Part shown: in pieces, positions 9,738-21,359 of the stretch
Numbering within the stretch: the stretch's first letter is position 1
Layout of the letters: the number at the start of each line of letters is the position of its first letter
NCBI RefSeq assembly: GCF_027943255.1
Contig: NC_072896.1
Location: 66,110,501-66,174,500, forward strand
Origin: Anastrepha obliqua
Taxonomy: Eukaryota; Arthropoda; Insecta; Diptera; Tephritidae
Reading direction: 5' to 3'
DNA length: 64,000 bases
Notes under the pieces: model-generated
Database searches by the model: none
What the model was told of the DNA's origin: nothing
Seen by the model: the letters and a program-made list of their open reading frames with translations, nothing else
Translations under genes and position numbers: made by a program

Positions 9738-11580
9738 ATAAGAAATAAACAGAAAAACGTTTGAAAGATGTTTGATTAGTCTAAAAACTATTGAATGTTT
9801 ATGATTATAATATAAAGTTCTTTTATATGAAATACCTTTGGGTCTTTTTAACAATTTTACCAACAAAAAATTTTTTTTTCCATAGAAAAGTTAAAAATAA
9901 CCGAATATATTTTTTTCAAAACCTCTACACCATAGTTTTAAACATTGAATAGTTCTCAAAATATTTAATTACATTTGTGAAAAATTTGTAGAAAAGTGAA
10001 CGACAATATCTAAGATACTTGGGTCACTTGGCATGGAGTTGCTCCGTTGTTCTTTGAAAAGATGTTTCTGTACACTTGACTTTGGAATGCGCCGTCTACA
10101 TGTATGGAGGCGTATATCTACACTACCCACCCTACTCCGTGGTTGCTCGTACGCCATGTAGACGCGCTTTAGTGCAGAATTTGCTGAATTTATTACCTTG
10201 ACATGTACCGTCAAACTGGCAAACGAACACATATGAATGCATATGTAAGCATATCAAAGCATGGAAATACCATAGCGAGTAAAATAAAATAAAATACGTG
10301 CAAATATATTTGTTTGTTTGTCTGTTTGCTCTGCGTTTATGGCATTTTCATGCACTGCAGCAATTTGTTTAGGAATCGCAAACGCACGCATGCACAGACA
10401 TACATACATCTATGCCAACAAATGTTTATTAGTACACTTATATTTGCTATTTATGTTTAATTTGAGTTCATTTTCTCTCTGCTTCTAGTAATTAGTAACG
10501 CCAATGCTCCAATCTTCAAGTTGCTAACGCATCCGCGGAAAAAGTGAGTTTTTCTTTTCATTATTCATTTATATTTTTTGTTTAACCATTCACTAATACA
10601 AGCTGGTATCAACGTTAAATTTGCAAGCGCATAAGTAAACACTTGAGTAATCAATGAACTCATCGCACAAACATATATAATCACACCTACTTGTGTTCTT
10701 TGAAGCGCATTACTTGTGGCGATGCGTGTTTTCAAATGAAATTTATTTGTTTAATTTTAAATTAAATGGAATTTTTGCAGTTAATTCCAATCATTTTTGC
10801 TTTTTACTTTCTGTTTTTTGATTTTTTTTTTTTTTCGAAAAATTTGCATTGCTGATTTACGAGTAATTGCGTTTGCTAATATACCTACATATTTATGTCG
10901 CTGTCATGCTAATTAAATGAACAAACATCAGCTTCAACATGACAACAAAAATAGAAGACGAAGATATTGAAAATAGTTAAATGACAAATTTGCTGAAATT
11001 CCATACCTTGAATAGTTAAATGAGCAGAGCCATCTGAAATGTGACAAAAAGGAATAAAAATGTGATTAGCAACTTGTACGGGGATTTAAAATAATCATGC
11101 ACTACATATTTCCGCTTTGTGTGGAGTTAATTTTATGTAGAACTTCTTCTGATGATCTGAAGAGGTTAACCTCTATTAATCTTTAGTTCATTGGGAAGCT
11201 TACTTTTTATGAGCCGTGGCAGACGGTATTTACTCACAAAAACTAATACCGATCATCAAATTGTGGGCTATTAGCTATTAGCTATTTATTTTTAAATCAA
11301 TTACTCTCTTGTCACTTACATGTTTTGCAGTCGTAATTGTTGTATTACAATGCAACTCTTAATGCTTGAATAATATTTCAAAGAATTAAAAATTTACTTC
11401 CACGATGGACGTTATAACGCCGAAGCAATACTAATTTTAAAGGCATTTCGGTCAAGGTAATGCATCTATCTTGAGGTACGATATGTCTCATATTTCAATA
11501 TTAATGATTTGCCTTATTCGTTGAAAATTCAAGTAATTCGGAAATTAAAAGCAAACGCCCATTTTTAGAATAACTTTGGA
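9738..11580. other. Long non-coding stretch
   Basis: No coding or element signal I can support. An imperfect inverted repeat GTCTACATG ... CATGTAGAC lies at about 10089-10167. Runs of TTTGTTTG and TATA-like microsatellite occur. It could be unique intronic sequence. Confidence 0.5.
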
Positions 11581-11600
11581 GGCGCTGAAAAGTGACGAAA

Positions 11601-11862
11601 TATCGATGGTTTTCGAGAAAAGTGACATAATTCAAAAATACAAAATACCGAGTTGGGTCAGTTTTCTATATAAGTGACGCGCCAATTCGATCACCTGACA
11701 AAACGACACTAACGTCTTCTCTCAGAATTGCATCAAGATTCGCTTATGACGCTTTTCCAGATAAAAATATATAAACTCTGTAGTTGATTTTTGCTTTTAA
11801 CGGCAAAACTCCGAATTTGAGTTAATTTTGAGTTGTGTCGCTTTTCTCGAAAACCATCGATA
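11601..11862. repeat. 262-bp inverted-repeat element (MITE candidate)
   Basis: Arms of 37 bp at 11601-11637 and 11826-11862 share TATCGATGGTTTTCGAGAAA in opposite orientation, then AGYGACAYAAYTCAAAA, with about three mismatches. No coding content. No clear target duplication was found, so the true ends may be further out. Confidence 0.6.
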
Positions 11863-12075
11863 TCTTCTGACAGATCGCATTGTGATAATTACATTAACAA
11901 ACAAAATTTTCGACTTTGGGACTCGAAATTCCGACAAGTGAAAATTGTTTCCTTGTAAATAGTGCTTTTACACTCCTGAAGAAATATTTTCAATACATTA
12001 ACAAATAAATCAGATGATATAGAAACATCGTTTACCTGTCGATACTCTTATTCTTAGAATTTACTTGTGGTATGT

Positions 12076-12402
12076 GGCGGATGCCGTGGCTGAATGGGTT
12101 GGTGCGTGACTACCATTCGGAATTCAGAGAGCGAACGTCGGTTCGAATCTCGGTGAAAGATTAAAAATTAAGAAAACGTTTTTTCTAATAGCGGTCGCCT
12201 CTAGGCAGGCAATGGCAAACCTCCGAGTGTATTTCTGCCATGAAACAGCTCCTCATAAAAAATATCTGCCGTTCGGAGTCGGCTTAAAAACTGTAGGTCC
12301 CTCCATTTGTGGAACAACATCAAGACGCACACCACAAATAGAAAGAGGAGCTCGGGCAAACACCCAAAAAGGGTGTACGCGCCAATTATATATATATATA
12401 TT
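12076..12402 (+). repeat. tRNA-derived SINE, complete copy
   Basis: The fullest SINE copy of the window. It has a box A region (GTGGCTGAATGGGTTGGTGC), box B (GGTTCGAATCTCGGTGAAA), the body with GGCAATGGCAAACCTCC, GCCGTTCGGAGTCGGCTT and GACGCACACCACAAATAG, the 3' block CACCCAAAAAGGGTGTACGC, and a (TA)n tail. Length is about 325 bp. The only nearby element behind it is the Tc1-like transposon that starts 90 bp downstream. Confidence 0.92.
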
Positions 12403-12492
12403 ATGTAAAATTATAATTATGTTAAGTACATTACATTAAGCGATAAAGACGAACTTTATTAATAATTTTTAATATATCTACATATACATATA

Positions 12493-13745
12493 ACAGGTGG
12501 CGCTAAAGTAGTCCTCCTATCAGAAAATGTTATAAATTTTGCGATTGGCCCCTAATGTCAGTTCTGTTTTGACATTTCTGTAGTAAACACATGCGAAATA
12601 CACGCTAATAAACAATGTTACGCTACACTGCTCCAGAACGCGGAATATTGCTGACTATTTATTTGACCAATAATCGGTCGGTGACTTTGGCACAACGTGA
12701 ATTTCGTCGCAGATTTCCTCGCCGTCCAACGCCTACTGGTGAAACACTGCGACGTTTAGCCGCTCGCCTCGAAGAGACTGGCACAACACGAGATGCTGCC
12801 AGGCGTGGCAGACCCCGTAGTAGCCGTCGACATCGACCAGACGACGTGCCACGCAAATGGGTATCAGTAGTCGGTCTTTACAGCGAATTTTGGTACTAGG
12901 TTTGAAGATGTTTCCGTACAAAGTCCAGACGATGCATCAGCTGTTAGCTGCTGACCGCCAATCGCGTCTAACATACGCTCAAGCCATCCTTATTCACCAC
13001 CAAGAGGAAGATGATTTTTCATCAAAAATAATCATGATGAGGCTCATTTCCATCTTATCGGGTACGTAAATAAGCAAAATTTACGCTTCTGGGGCACTGA
13101 AAATCCGCGTGTAACCTACGAAAAGCCATTACACCCGCTCAAAGTCACTGTATGGTGTGCTGTTTTAGCTGGAGGAGTCATCGGACCTTTTTTCTTCGAA
13201 GACGTCGCGGGCCACACGGTTACTGTGAATGATGAGCGCTACAGAGCAATGATCAACGAGTTCTTTTTGCCGCAACTTGATGAATTGGGATTGGAAAACA
13301 TGTGGTTCCAACAGGACGGTGTAACGGCCACAACCGATAAGCTGAGGGATGCATTTCCCGGGCGCCTAATCTCCCGTTTTGGCGATTTGCACTGGCCAGC
13401 AAGATCGCCTGATTTGACCGCTCCAGACTTCTTTTTGTGGAGCTTTTTGAAGTCGCGGGTTTATGTCAACAAGCCTCAGACTCTTGCAGCTCTTAAAGAC
13501 AATATCCGTCAAGAATGTGAGGACCTATCGCCGGAAGTTTTGGCCAAAGTGATGGAAAATGCCATAAAAAGGACTCGAATGGCAATCAACTGTGGCGGCG
13601 GCCATTTACATGACATCATATCCTCGACTTGATGTAAAAAAAATTAAAGACCAAATAAAAATAATCCACAAGAAGAATCAAAGTTTTTCATTTTTTTTTT
13701 AATTACAGCCAGAAACCATCGCAAGGTTACTTTTGCGCCACCTTG
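12493..13745 (+). mobile_element. Tc1-like element, second DDE family
   Basis: The ends are inverted repeats of about 22 bp: CAGGTGGCGCTAAAGTAG on the left, and the complement of the right end reads CAAGGTGGCGCAAAAGTAAC. TA lies next to both ends, although exact borders are uncertain by one or two bases. About 1.25 kb with one transposase, the size expected for the superfamily. Confidence 0.82.
12615..13632 (+). pseudogene. Tc1-like transposase pseudogene, family 2
   Basis: Starts at ATG 12615. The N-terminal DNA-binding domain is of DUF4817 type (APERGILLTIYLTNNRS, LAQREFRRRFPRRPTP). Frameshifts near 12855 and 13025 break the frame. The catalytic half then reads HDEAHFHLIGYVNKQN with the first acid (usually SDEAHF), VTVWCAVLAGGVIGPFFF, NMWFQQDG with the second D, and RSPDLTAPDFFLWS with the third acid, so all three catalytic positions appear intact. 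A long open tail from 13225 reaches the natural stop at 13630-13632. Related to, but distinct from, the copies at 0.9, 51 and 59 kb. Confidence 0.9.
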
Positions 13746-13779
13746 TATATTGTATATAAATAAATATATATACAGGTAG

Positions 13780-14345
13780 CCCTCTTTCAACACGGCATCT
13801 TATAACACGGTTTTCCTCTAGGTGGGTAGGTAGGGTATCCGTCGCAATGACACACTTAGACTTTTCGTAGATCCATTGTGATACCACTAGAGCTTATCCT
13901 TACGGTATGGGTTTCTTTTCAAACCATCCGGTAGCTTTAATAAACGTGCATTGCTTCGTTAGTTTTGGATGCGCTATGTCCGCTACATCAGGTAAAAATG
14001 CCGTATCAAGAGTGCGGAGCCTCCTTATAGCTAAGCTTTCACACTCACATAAAAGGTGTCTGACTGTCTAGTTCGCATGTTGTGGGGCTTTGCCAACTTG
14101 TATTTATTTACCTTGTTGATGGTTTGCCTATCTATAAGTACCTTACAAGTGGCTATAGGCATAGGTATCAGCGTCTTATCCACTCATAGTGTTCCGGTTC
14201 GAGCAAGTTCATCTGCCTTGCAGTTCCCTGCTATATTCCTGTGGCCTGGCACCCAAATAAGGGGTGTTTTGTAGTATTTAGATACGCCATTTAGAAGTTT
14301 AAAACATTCTATGACTGTGAGTTTTGACGAGTGTGTTGATGAAGT
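13780..14345 (-). pseudogene. Non-LTR retrotransposon RNase H and 3' end, copy A
   Basis: The minus strand reads THSSKLTVIECFKLLNGVSK, then LIWVPGHRNIAGNCKADELA, the C-terminal part of a LINE RNase H domain (removes RNA after reverse transcription). It continues with IPMPIATCKVLI and a piece of the tail. The 3' untranslated end contains ACCACTAGAGCTTATCCTTA and a short TAGG-type repeat near 13820. It matches the copy at 29.8-31.1 kb domain for domain but has an internal deletion near 14080. Elements with such an RNase H belong to the I/LOA/R1 group. I cannot say which. Confidence 0.85.
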
Positions 14346-14479
14346 AACAGTCCAGACTATCAAGAAAAATGAAAAATAAATAAGAGGTGCAGTTTCTGCA
14401 GGATCATTGATATCCGCAAAACGTGCAGCTTGCTCCCGGGCGTCAATAAATGAGAAAAAAATCCATTAGTTACCAATAT

Positions 14480-15135
14480 CATCAAACAAAATGTACTAAA
14501 AATTTGCAAACATCTTAAAGAACAAGAAGAATCCAATGCAAACCCAAATTCTGTGGCAAGTAAAGGTAGGTTAAAAAAGCTCAAAAAGCGTTTTGCAATT
14601 CGTAGCATAAGAATTCAAGGAGAATCTGCGTCGGCTGATCATGAAGCCGATAGGACGTATCAAGAAAAATGAAAACATTATAGAAGAGCAAGGATACAGA
14701 GGAGCGCAAGTTTTAAGCCGACGAAGCTGGCCTTTGGTGGTACAATATTCCCAGCAGAACCTTTATATTGAAACAAGAAAAAATAGCACCCGGATTTAAG
14801 TTATCTTAAGATCGTCTAACTCTCCTTTTGCGCAGTAATGCATTGGGGGACTTTATGAGAAAACCCTTGCTAGTTTATTGATCTTTAAATCGTCGTGCAC
14901 TTAAAGGCGTAAATAAAAACACTTTACCGGTATATTGGAAAGCAAATCCAAGAGCTTGGGTAACTGGAAATTTATTTAATGATTGGTTTTTATTAGGGCA
15001 GAAAAATTTGAGCTTCAAGGTGCTGTTACCATTAAATAATGTTCCATGTCACCCACAAGATTTTAATCATCCCAGCGTCAAATTACTGTTCCTACCAGCT
15101 GGCACTACCATGGTGATTTGCTCTCCACAAGTTTA
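14480..15135 (+). pseudogene. Tigger/jerky-type transposase remnant
   Basis: A heavily decayed DDE transposase of the pogo/Tigger group, related to CENP-B and JRK. Recognisable islands in order are SKGRLKKLKKRFAIRSI and QGESASADHEA, an AGTIFPAETFI stretch near the first catalytic region, ALKGVNK..LPVYWKANPRAWVTGNLFNDWF (frames mixed, near 14890-14990), LPLNNVPCHPQDFNHP with the second D replaced by N, and LLFLPAGTTMV near the end. Stops and frameshifts are numerous. The third acid and the C-terminus are lost after 15135. Confidence 0.8.
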
Positions 15136-15139
15136 ATAT

Positions 15140-17625
15140 ATAATAAATAATTTCTGAAATTACCCTTTCGCAATAAATCTAATCTTTGAGCTTCTTTTTA
15201 ATTTCGTTAATTCGTAAGCTTGAGCTTCTTTTTAATTTCGTTAATTTTGTAATCGCTATCAGCTCCTAATTAAATTCCATTGCCTCAAAGCTCAATCCGT
15301 GAAGTGGTAATTAGAGTAGTGAAAGTAAGCAAAAGACACAAGGTACAAGGTCATTGCGTTGATTGTTGGTTCGTTTCGAACCATATATCGTAACTGGCAA
15401 TGATGCCTGCAAAAACATTCCTTTAGTGTCTTCAAATCGTGCTATGATTGCAGGAAATTAGCCAGATCGTGCAAAACGCTCAGCACCGATGTGAGACAAC
15501 ACTAATAGCCCCAAGACGATAAACTAAAAGCTTGAGCCATCCAACATTTTGACATTTTTCACTTTGTAATTCGGGATTCCGCAGCAGAATTTTGCTCGCT
15601 TATTTTAAACATATTCTTACGTACTTTCACTCAGACGTTGCTGAGATGGCAACGAAGCAACATCAGTGTTGGCGGCGTTGTTTTTCCCATATATCAGCAA
15701 CACAATCTCAGTTTTTGCCAACTTCTATTTTAAACAAACCACAGCCACTCTCTCTACCATGTTACCACCCTGATACTTATACCTACGATTATCTGCGAGC
15801 ACAATTTTCTCTTTATAATAATTTTGGCCATTTAGAGTCCACAGGTTCTACTACCTTTGAACTACGTGTACGAGTATAAAATTTGATGTTTATTGCTTTG
15901 ACAGCATAAACATTTTTTTTATTTTGATGTTTAAAAGCCTCTCAAGTTGTGGCATCTGAATAAACAGCCACAGCTCGAATAAATTTACACATTTTCTCAA
16001 CCACCTTCTTTTAGGTGCCTATTAAGGTTCTGTAACCATTGCCACAAAGCTCCTATTTGTTACGGATGAAGTGTTCTGGAAAAACTTAAAAAATGTCAAA
16101 ACTGCTAAATACTAAATGCCGCATGCTGAATGCGGAACCAATGCTGCACCTCCTCTAAACCACCGACTAGGTCACTATTTCTACTTATACTCAACTGCTA
16201 CTTCCATCAACCAAGTGCACGTACATACATACAAATGCCTAGGTATGTGTAATTGAATGTGGCCACGTATAAATGAGTCTGCATGGCATGACCATTAAAC
16301 TGTTTTGTGTTGCAAATAGCATCAAATGCAACGAATTTTACAGCAATCGTCGTACTTATGCCTTCAACAGCAAATTCGTGCGCAACCACTTCATAGTGTG
16401 CCGTGCATGAGTCGACCTTAACCCTTTTGTGTGTATGTGTGAGTTAGAGGCTGGCGGTGTTGTCGTCGCCGTTGATGACCAGCACCTCAGCAGCAACAGC
16501 ATTAACACTCGCCCAACTGAAGCCAACACAGCACACAACAATAATAATTACATGCAACAGTATTCATCAGCAAAGACACGAATGCCATCAAACTATATTA
16601 TGGCTATTTGTGGCACCAACAATATGTTGTAGTACTACTTATGTAGTAACAACAATTGCAACAGCAAAAAAATGTTTGGCTGATGAATGGGAAAATTTAA
16701 ATTATAACGGCATCGAGCCACGGCACCAATGAAAAATAATGTTTACGCTCTGCTATGCCGTTAAGAAGTGTTGAATAAAGAATTCATAAAAATGTAAAAC
16801 AAAGATAAATTAAATAAAAAAAACTGCGATAAATAATCGGAGTTGGAAATGCATACACAACAGCAAAAAAATATAATTCCATTACTTTTTCATGTTTTTA
16901 TTTGAAAATGTGACCCAATGCGGAAATAAAATCAAGCAAAATCACCATTCACTAAAACATATGCATTGCGTCACATTATCATACATACATACATGTTAGG
17001 GCAGTCCTAACCTTAGCTTTTTGTGAAAATTTTAATCTCCACATTGCCACAAAGAGGGAGTCGACCCAAAGAAAAGAATTCTGGGATGTCGATTTTTATA
17101 ATCACAAAATCGAAATTTTTTTTCTTCACTCATCTTATAGTAAATCATTTCAAAAATGTTGTGTCAAAATTTTAAGTGGATCGGAGCAGAACTCTCAAAG
17201 TTATAGGCTTTGTAGGCACTCTACCTCGAATGCGAAGCATCGATAATTTCTCTGAGTCATTTTTTCAAACGCGTTTTTCCCGAAACGACTTCTTAAAAGT
17301 CGGTGCCAATCACAACTCCGAAACTATTCAACCGATTCTTTTCAAATTTGGCACACGTTTTCTAAATCAAAAATACCTCCCCCCACACTGTTTTTTTTTT
17401 GTTTTATTTTTTAAGGTTGTTTTTCACTTACAAATATGGCGAAATTTTTCGCCAAAAATGCTCTGTCATGGGCTTATTTGTCAATATTTTATTATTAATA
17501 TTTTTTAAAAACTTATTGAGAAGATGTACAATAACATGCAACTGATTTTATTAAAGTATCTTAAGCCATATTTCTGTAAAAAATTCAAAAAAAAGTGTTT
17601 TTTTTTAGCGCTAAACCCTACCACC
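15140..17625. other. Long non-coding stretch
   Basis: Contains a tandem duplication (TTGAGCTTCTTTTTAATTTC twice, at 15186 and 15221). From 16,200 to 16,740 there are CA- and CAA-rich stretches of the kind common in fly introns. No gene is supported. The 17,020-17,630 part looks repetitive (CAACCGATTCTTTTCAAATTTG) but I cannot place it. Confidence 0.5.
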
Positions 17626-17630
17626 CCCTT

Positions 17631-17815
17631 AATGAACACTCATTTTGATAATAAAGTTTTATCATTTGAACGTGCTATTCAATCGTGTAACTTGCCATGA
17701 TGATTTGGCATAAACAACTGAATAATAAACAAAAGATTTGACAGATGTCACCAAAACAAAATGGCTGCCACAGGGCGCCAAAATCGACCCGCGCCAGTTC
17801 AAAATCTGATGTATT
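17631..17815 (-). pseudogene. 5' stub of Tc1-like element, family 3
   Basis: Closely similar to 52107-52284, the 5' end of the element at 51-52 kb, including the leader GGGCGCCAAAATCGACCCGC. It keeps only the leader and the first 20 or so codons from an ATG at 17699 (MASYTIE, then a stop where the other copy has Q). The inverted repeat is not recognisable. Confidence 0.88.
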
Positions 17816-17829
17816 ATTATTATAATTGG

Positions 17830-18760
17830 GCTTCTGCGTGCTGCGACCAAAAGAATTCTATTGCGCAAAGTCTACTGAGGTACCCTATAAATTAAAGCTT
17901 TTTAAATATTTTAGCACATTCTGGAGTTTATTGATCCATGATTTATATGAATTCACAGCAAGACCGCCAAGATGGTATAGTCTTTTTCTGCCTTCACTGA
18001 ATTTTCAGTGATCATTTCACAGTATCGACAAATGATAGACTCAAGGCGATATATTTTGTTTAAGTGATGTGGCCTGTAAAGTAACCAATGGAACATCTTA
18101 AGTCTTCTCTGCTGAGCAAAAAAAAAAGAAATTCATCTGTTGGGCGTTGGAAATTTTTTCGCCCAACTTAATAAGAATGTCCAGGCAGTCATTTTCCTTT
18201 TTTGAGGTATTTACAGTTTCCTACCGATACAGTACTTCACACATGTAATTCTGCATGCAATCGATTTTTTGAATTTAGACCCATTGATTCCCGTCTCTGT
18301 TCTACCATCTTTTAGATTTGACACATCAGTAAAACATATCTGCGGGCCAGGTTGCAGGCGATATAATTATTTTTACAGGTCCTACGTTCTTTTATAAGAA
18401 CTTGAAAGTTCCTGAAGAGAATGCGTACGGTGATAACGTATAATCCCATAAAGAATAAGATTATGTCGAAAGCCTTCAAGATATTTAAATGTCCTTTCAT
18501 ATCCCCAATTTTGAGATTAAAAGGCATATCTATTAATTGTGGTATGCACAAGAACAACTGACTACGTCAATTGGGAATGCTTTTGTCGACCCTGTTATAC
18601 TGACACAGACGAGGCGATACAATTCGCTGAGTGCATTTACCTCCTTTCGGTGCATAACATTAGGCAACCATACGAGGCCAGCGTAAGTGGCTACACTGGT
18701 CTGATTTTGGAAGGACGTGTAGGTGTCTAATGCGGCTTTATTTACATCCACGAGGGCAAG
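17830..18760 (-). pseudogene. Non-LTR retrotransposon, RT thumb to RNase H, decayed
   Basis: The minus strand starts with YAGLVWLPNVMHRKEVNAL and RLVCVSITGSTKAFPIDV, the segment after the reverse transcriptase domain in RNase H-bearing LINEs. Lower down come ICFTDVSNLKDGRTETGIN (RNase H first motif, usually TDGSK), and LSREDLRCSIGYFTGHIT followed by a degraded C-terminal cysteine region. Frameshifts and stops are frequent. It differs from the copies at 13.8 and 29.8 kb and is probably another lineage of the same broad group. Confidence 0.7.
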
Positions 18761-18894
18761 CTAGGGTGGGTACAGAGCAGCCACACAACATACATATGAG
18801 CTGCCCGGCTTAAGGATTCCCAGGCCTCTTAGGATTGAAGGTGTAAATTATGAATGTTGGCAGATTTAAATTTTCCCGTGTGCAATTTATTTAA

Positions 18895-19603
18895 GGTAGT
18901 AGTCTGGTAACTTACACGTTTTTTGAGGCCATGTTTGGGACATTTTTTGCAAGGGAAAATAAAATTCAATCGGTTTGATTTTCTGATATGTTATTAAAGG
19001 TATCAGAAGGTGTACAAAAAAAAAATTTTTTTTTTTAATGTTTTGATACTATTTTTGTACACTGCAGCAAGCGGCAAAAAAAGAGGTACAGTGGCTGGTC
19101 GGCGTGATTTCGTTACTTGTGGTCATCTGAAACAGAAAAAACAAATTGCTTATTAATCAGTGTGCTTGTCGTTCTGTCGGCTAGTAAGATCAAATGATTT
19201 TGACAAAAAATAACAAAATAGCGGACTTCGTAAGAAAATTGTCTTTTTTTAAAGTGGACTAAGAAATTGAAAGTTAGGGACGAAATAAATTAAATCTACT
19301 ACCCGCCAGAACTATTGATGTGTTGAAAAACATATCTAAATGTCAGCTCAATCCGTTAGATAGAAAATTTGTTTTCACGACGGCCATCCGGAAAAACGTT
19401 GTTTTGAGAAAAAACACGATTAAAGTTTTAGCAATTGAGCCGCGCAAGTATGAGCCGCTCTCATGTATGTGCTATAATTTCGTCAATATTTTGAATTTGG
19501 TCTAAAATGTGTACAGTATATTACCAATATATCGCACTTTCAAAATATGTACAATAAAAAACCGAAATTCGAAATTTTCAAAATAAGCTATCAGACTACT
19601 ACC
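18895..19603. mobile_element. Non-autonomous element flanked by TTAA
   Basis: 709 bp between TTAA at 18891-18894 and 19604-19607. The terminal inverted repeats GGTAGTAGTCTG are perfect for 12 bp and continue RTARCTTA with two mismatches. No transposase; the only open frame (19320-19505) has no motif. TTAA duplication is the mark of piggyBac-type insertion, so a piggyBac relative is the likely helper, though its ends differ from the piggyBac at 21.8 kb. Confidence 0.72.
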
Positions 19604-19609
19604 TTAATT

Positions 19610-20300
19610 TATCATGTAAAACGATAGTTACGATGGTAGCTTCGTTTTGCTGTTTCTTTATCGAACCCACAAACTGAGGCTCCGGAATACGAGCGAGTGC
19701 ACACGGCGCGGTTGCAGAGCATCATCACAATCAGGTCTACCAGAACCCGCGTATGCTCTCATAACATTAACTTTTCTTTAGATTCTGCACTTTCTAAATG
19801 AACAAATAAATGGCAATGTTATAAATATGGCATAAATATGGAGATGGCAATAAATGTCGTTATGAAGTACTTGTTTGGAGAGAGTAAATACATATATCGG
19901 CTTCTAATCAAATGGTTTGGTCTGGTATAGAACAACGGAACTTAATAAAACTCTTCCGAAAGCTCTGAAGCAATCAATGAATAATGGTGGTGAATCAATA
20001 ATGGTTTAAGAGTTCGTATCGAAAAATGTCATATAAATATGTTTACGGTGTTATGCATAGGAAGCAGTACCTGTCAAGTGTAGTGAAAAAAGTTAGGCCT
20101 GCTGCTATAAAAGTCGGTTTTCACTTAGACACTACAGTCAAGTAAATTGAATTTCGCCAGAAAAGGGATAGAAATAGAAAAATTTGGTGATTTTAAGTAA
20201 TTCCAGAATCTCTGCATATTAAAACAATTGAGAATTTAAGTTGTCACTTCAAAGTAAGCTAAGTTTAAGTTCCACAGGGACCAAGCCAATAATCGCAATA
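19610..20300. other. Non-coding stretch
   Basis: No firm feature. A short run near 19,940-20,010 reads PKALKQSMNNGGESIMV, reminiscent of the GGGSIMVWG motif of Tc1 transposases, but it is too short to call. Confidence 0.4.
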
Positions 20301-20309
20301 ACTTCTACA

Positions 20310-20620
20310 GGAATCATGAATTGGCTCAGCGATTATGTATGCAATTTACATAACGAGTGATGGTCCAGTCTAGAACGCTGCAGAACTGCAAAGTGTTTTG
20401 TGACACAACCATAACACTACCTATGGAGTCAGCATATGACCACCATTGGAATCATTGAGGACTCGATTTGCCTGTCTTGCTTAGAGAAATCGGATGTCCT
20501 GCCTTAGCTAGAGCAAGGAAACGAATTTTGGGTTCCGATATCATGAGAATGAGTAATACTAGTTCTCTAAAACTGGACGATATATGTTCAATATATTTTG
20601 CAAAATAATCTGGAAAATTC
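20310..20620 (+). pseudogene. Non-LTR retrotransposon C-terminal scrap
   Basis: Reads WSSLERCRTAKCFVTQP and, in another frame, PALARARKRILGSDIMRM and LKLDDI. These are the region after RNase H and the cysteine-rich tail of LINE ORF2 proteins. An internal deletion and stops are present. Too short to place in a clade. Confidence 0.55.
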
Positions 20621-20829
20621 TCACTGGGCCTATCTATGTCTGTGTCTCTATTATAGCATATTTCTTTCGCCTTGTCGCTCTCTCCTTTCCTCCTTGACTA
20701 TCTGCCAAAAGTGATATTTTTTGGAAGCACTTAATGAGTTTCTTGGCTGCACTGTCAAATCAAAAATTTACTTGTTCGAAGAAAACTCCTAAAACTTTAA
20801 AAATTTACTTACAATTCACATTAGAAACG

Positions 20830-21355
20830 CAAACATGGACAACGAGTGACCAAACAAGGTCAAAAGAATCCGAACGAGGAGGAGCAACAAAATTTTAATC
20901 GGTACGCAAACCAAATCATTTCAATTTAGTTCACACTATTCCATCAAAAGCCAATTCGGCGGGAGGGTACATCAGAACATTATAACGTTTCGACAGCTTA
21001 GCAACCTACACATTTACAATATCTCAGTCAACTGTTTGGTATGTGGTAAACAATATTTTATCATAGATGATATCAAAGTTTCCACGAGTACATAAAATGG
21101 TCACAAGGTGCAGCAGCAGCGGATATGAAGAGGAAATTTGAAGAAAATAGTGGAATACCGGGGCCGGTTATTAGGGCCCTCGGATGCACGCACATTCGCA
21201 TCAAAACTCCCAAAATCAGTAAGGAGATCTATTTTGATCGGAAACACAACTACAGCTTAGTGCAGTTGTGGATGCTGAAAAAGGATTAACGTGGCGAGCT
21301 TGGATCATTACATGACGGCAGGCTGCTTCGAAGACCTAATCTGTTTTGTGCGGTT
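20830..21355 (+). pseudogene. PIF/Harbinger transposase remnant (HARBI1-like)
   Basis: After an ATG near 20834 and several stops, the core is recognisable: SQSTV (21023 onwards), SKFPRVIKWSQGAAAADMKR, a GVIGALGCTHIRI stretch (from frames joined near 21175), EIYFDRKHNYSL and VDAEK, then GSLHDGRLLRR. In HARBI1 proteins the first catalytic D sits in GAIDCTHI; here it is G. The C-terminal half is missing. Ends and the 3-bp target duplication were not found. Confidence 0.78.
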
Positions 21356-21359
21356 TGAG

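Noticed and set aside
16429..16732. Two overlapping frames rich in asparagine, threonine and alanine as a possible exon
   Set aside because: Derived from CAA/CAG-rich sequence common in fly introns; no splice-supported continuation seen.
19940..20060. Possible Tc1 transposase scrap (NNGGESIMV)
   Set aside because: About 20 residues only; no second motif nearby.
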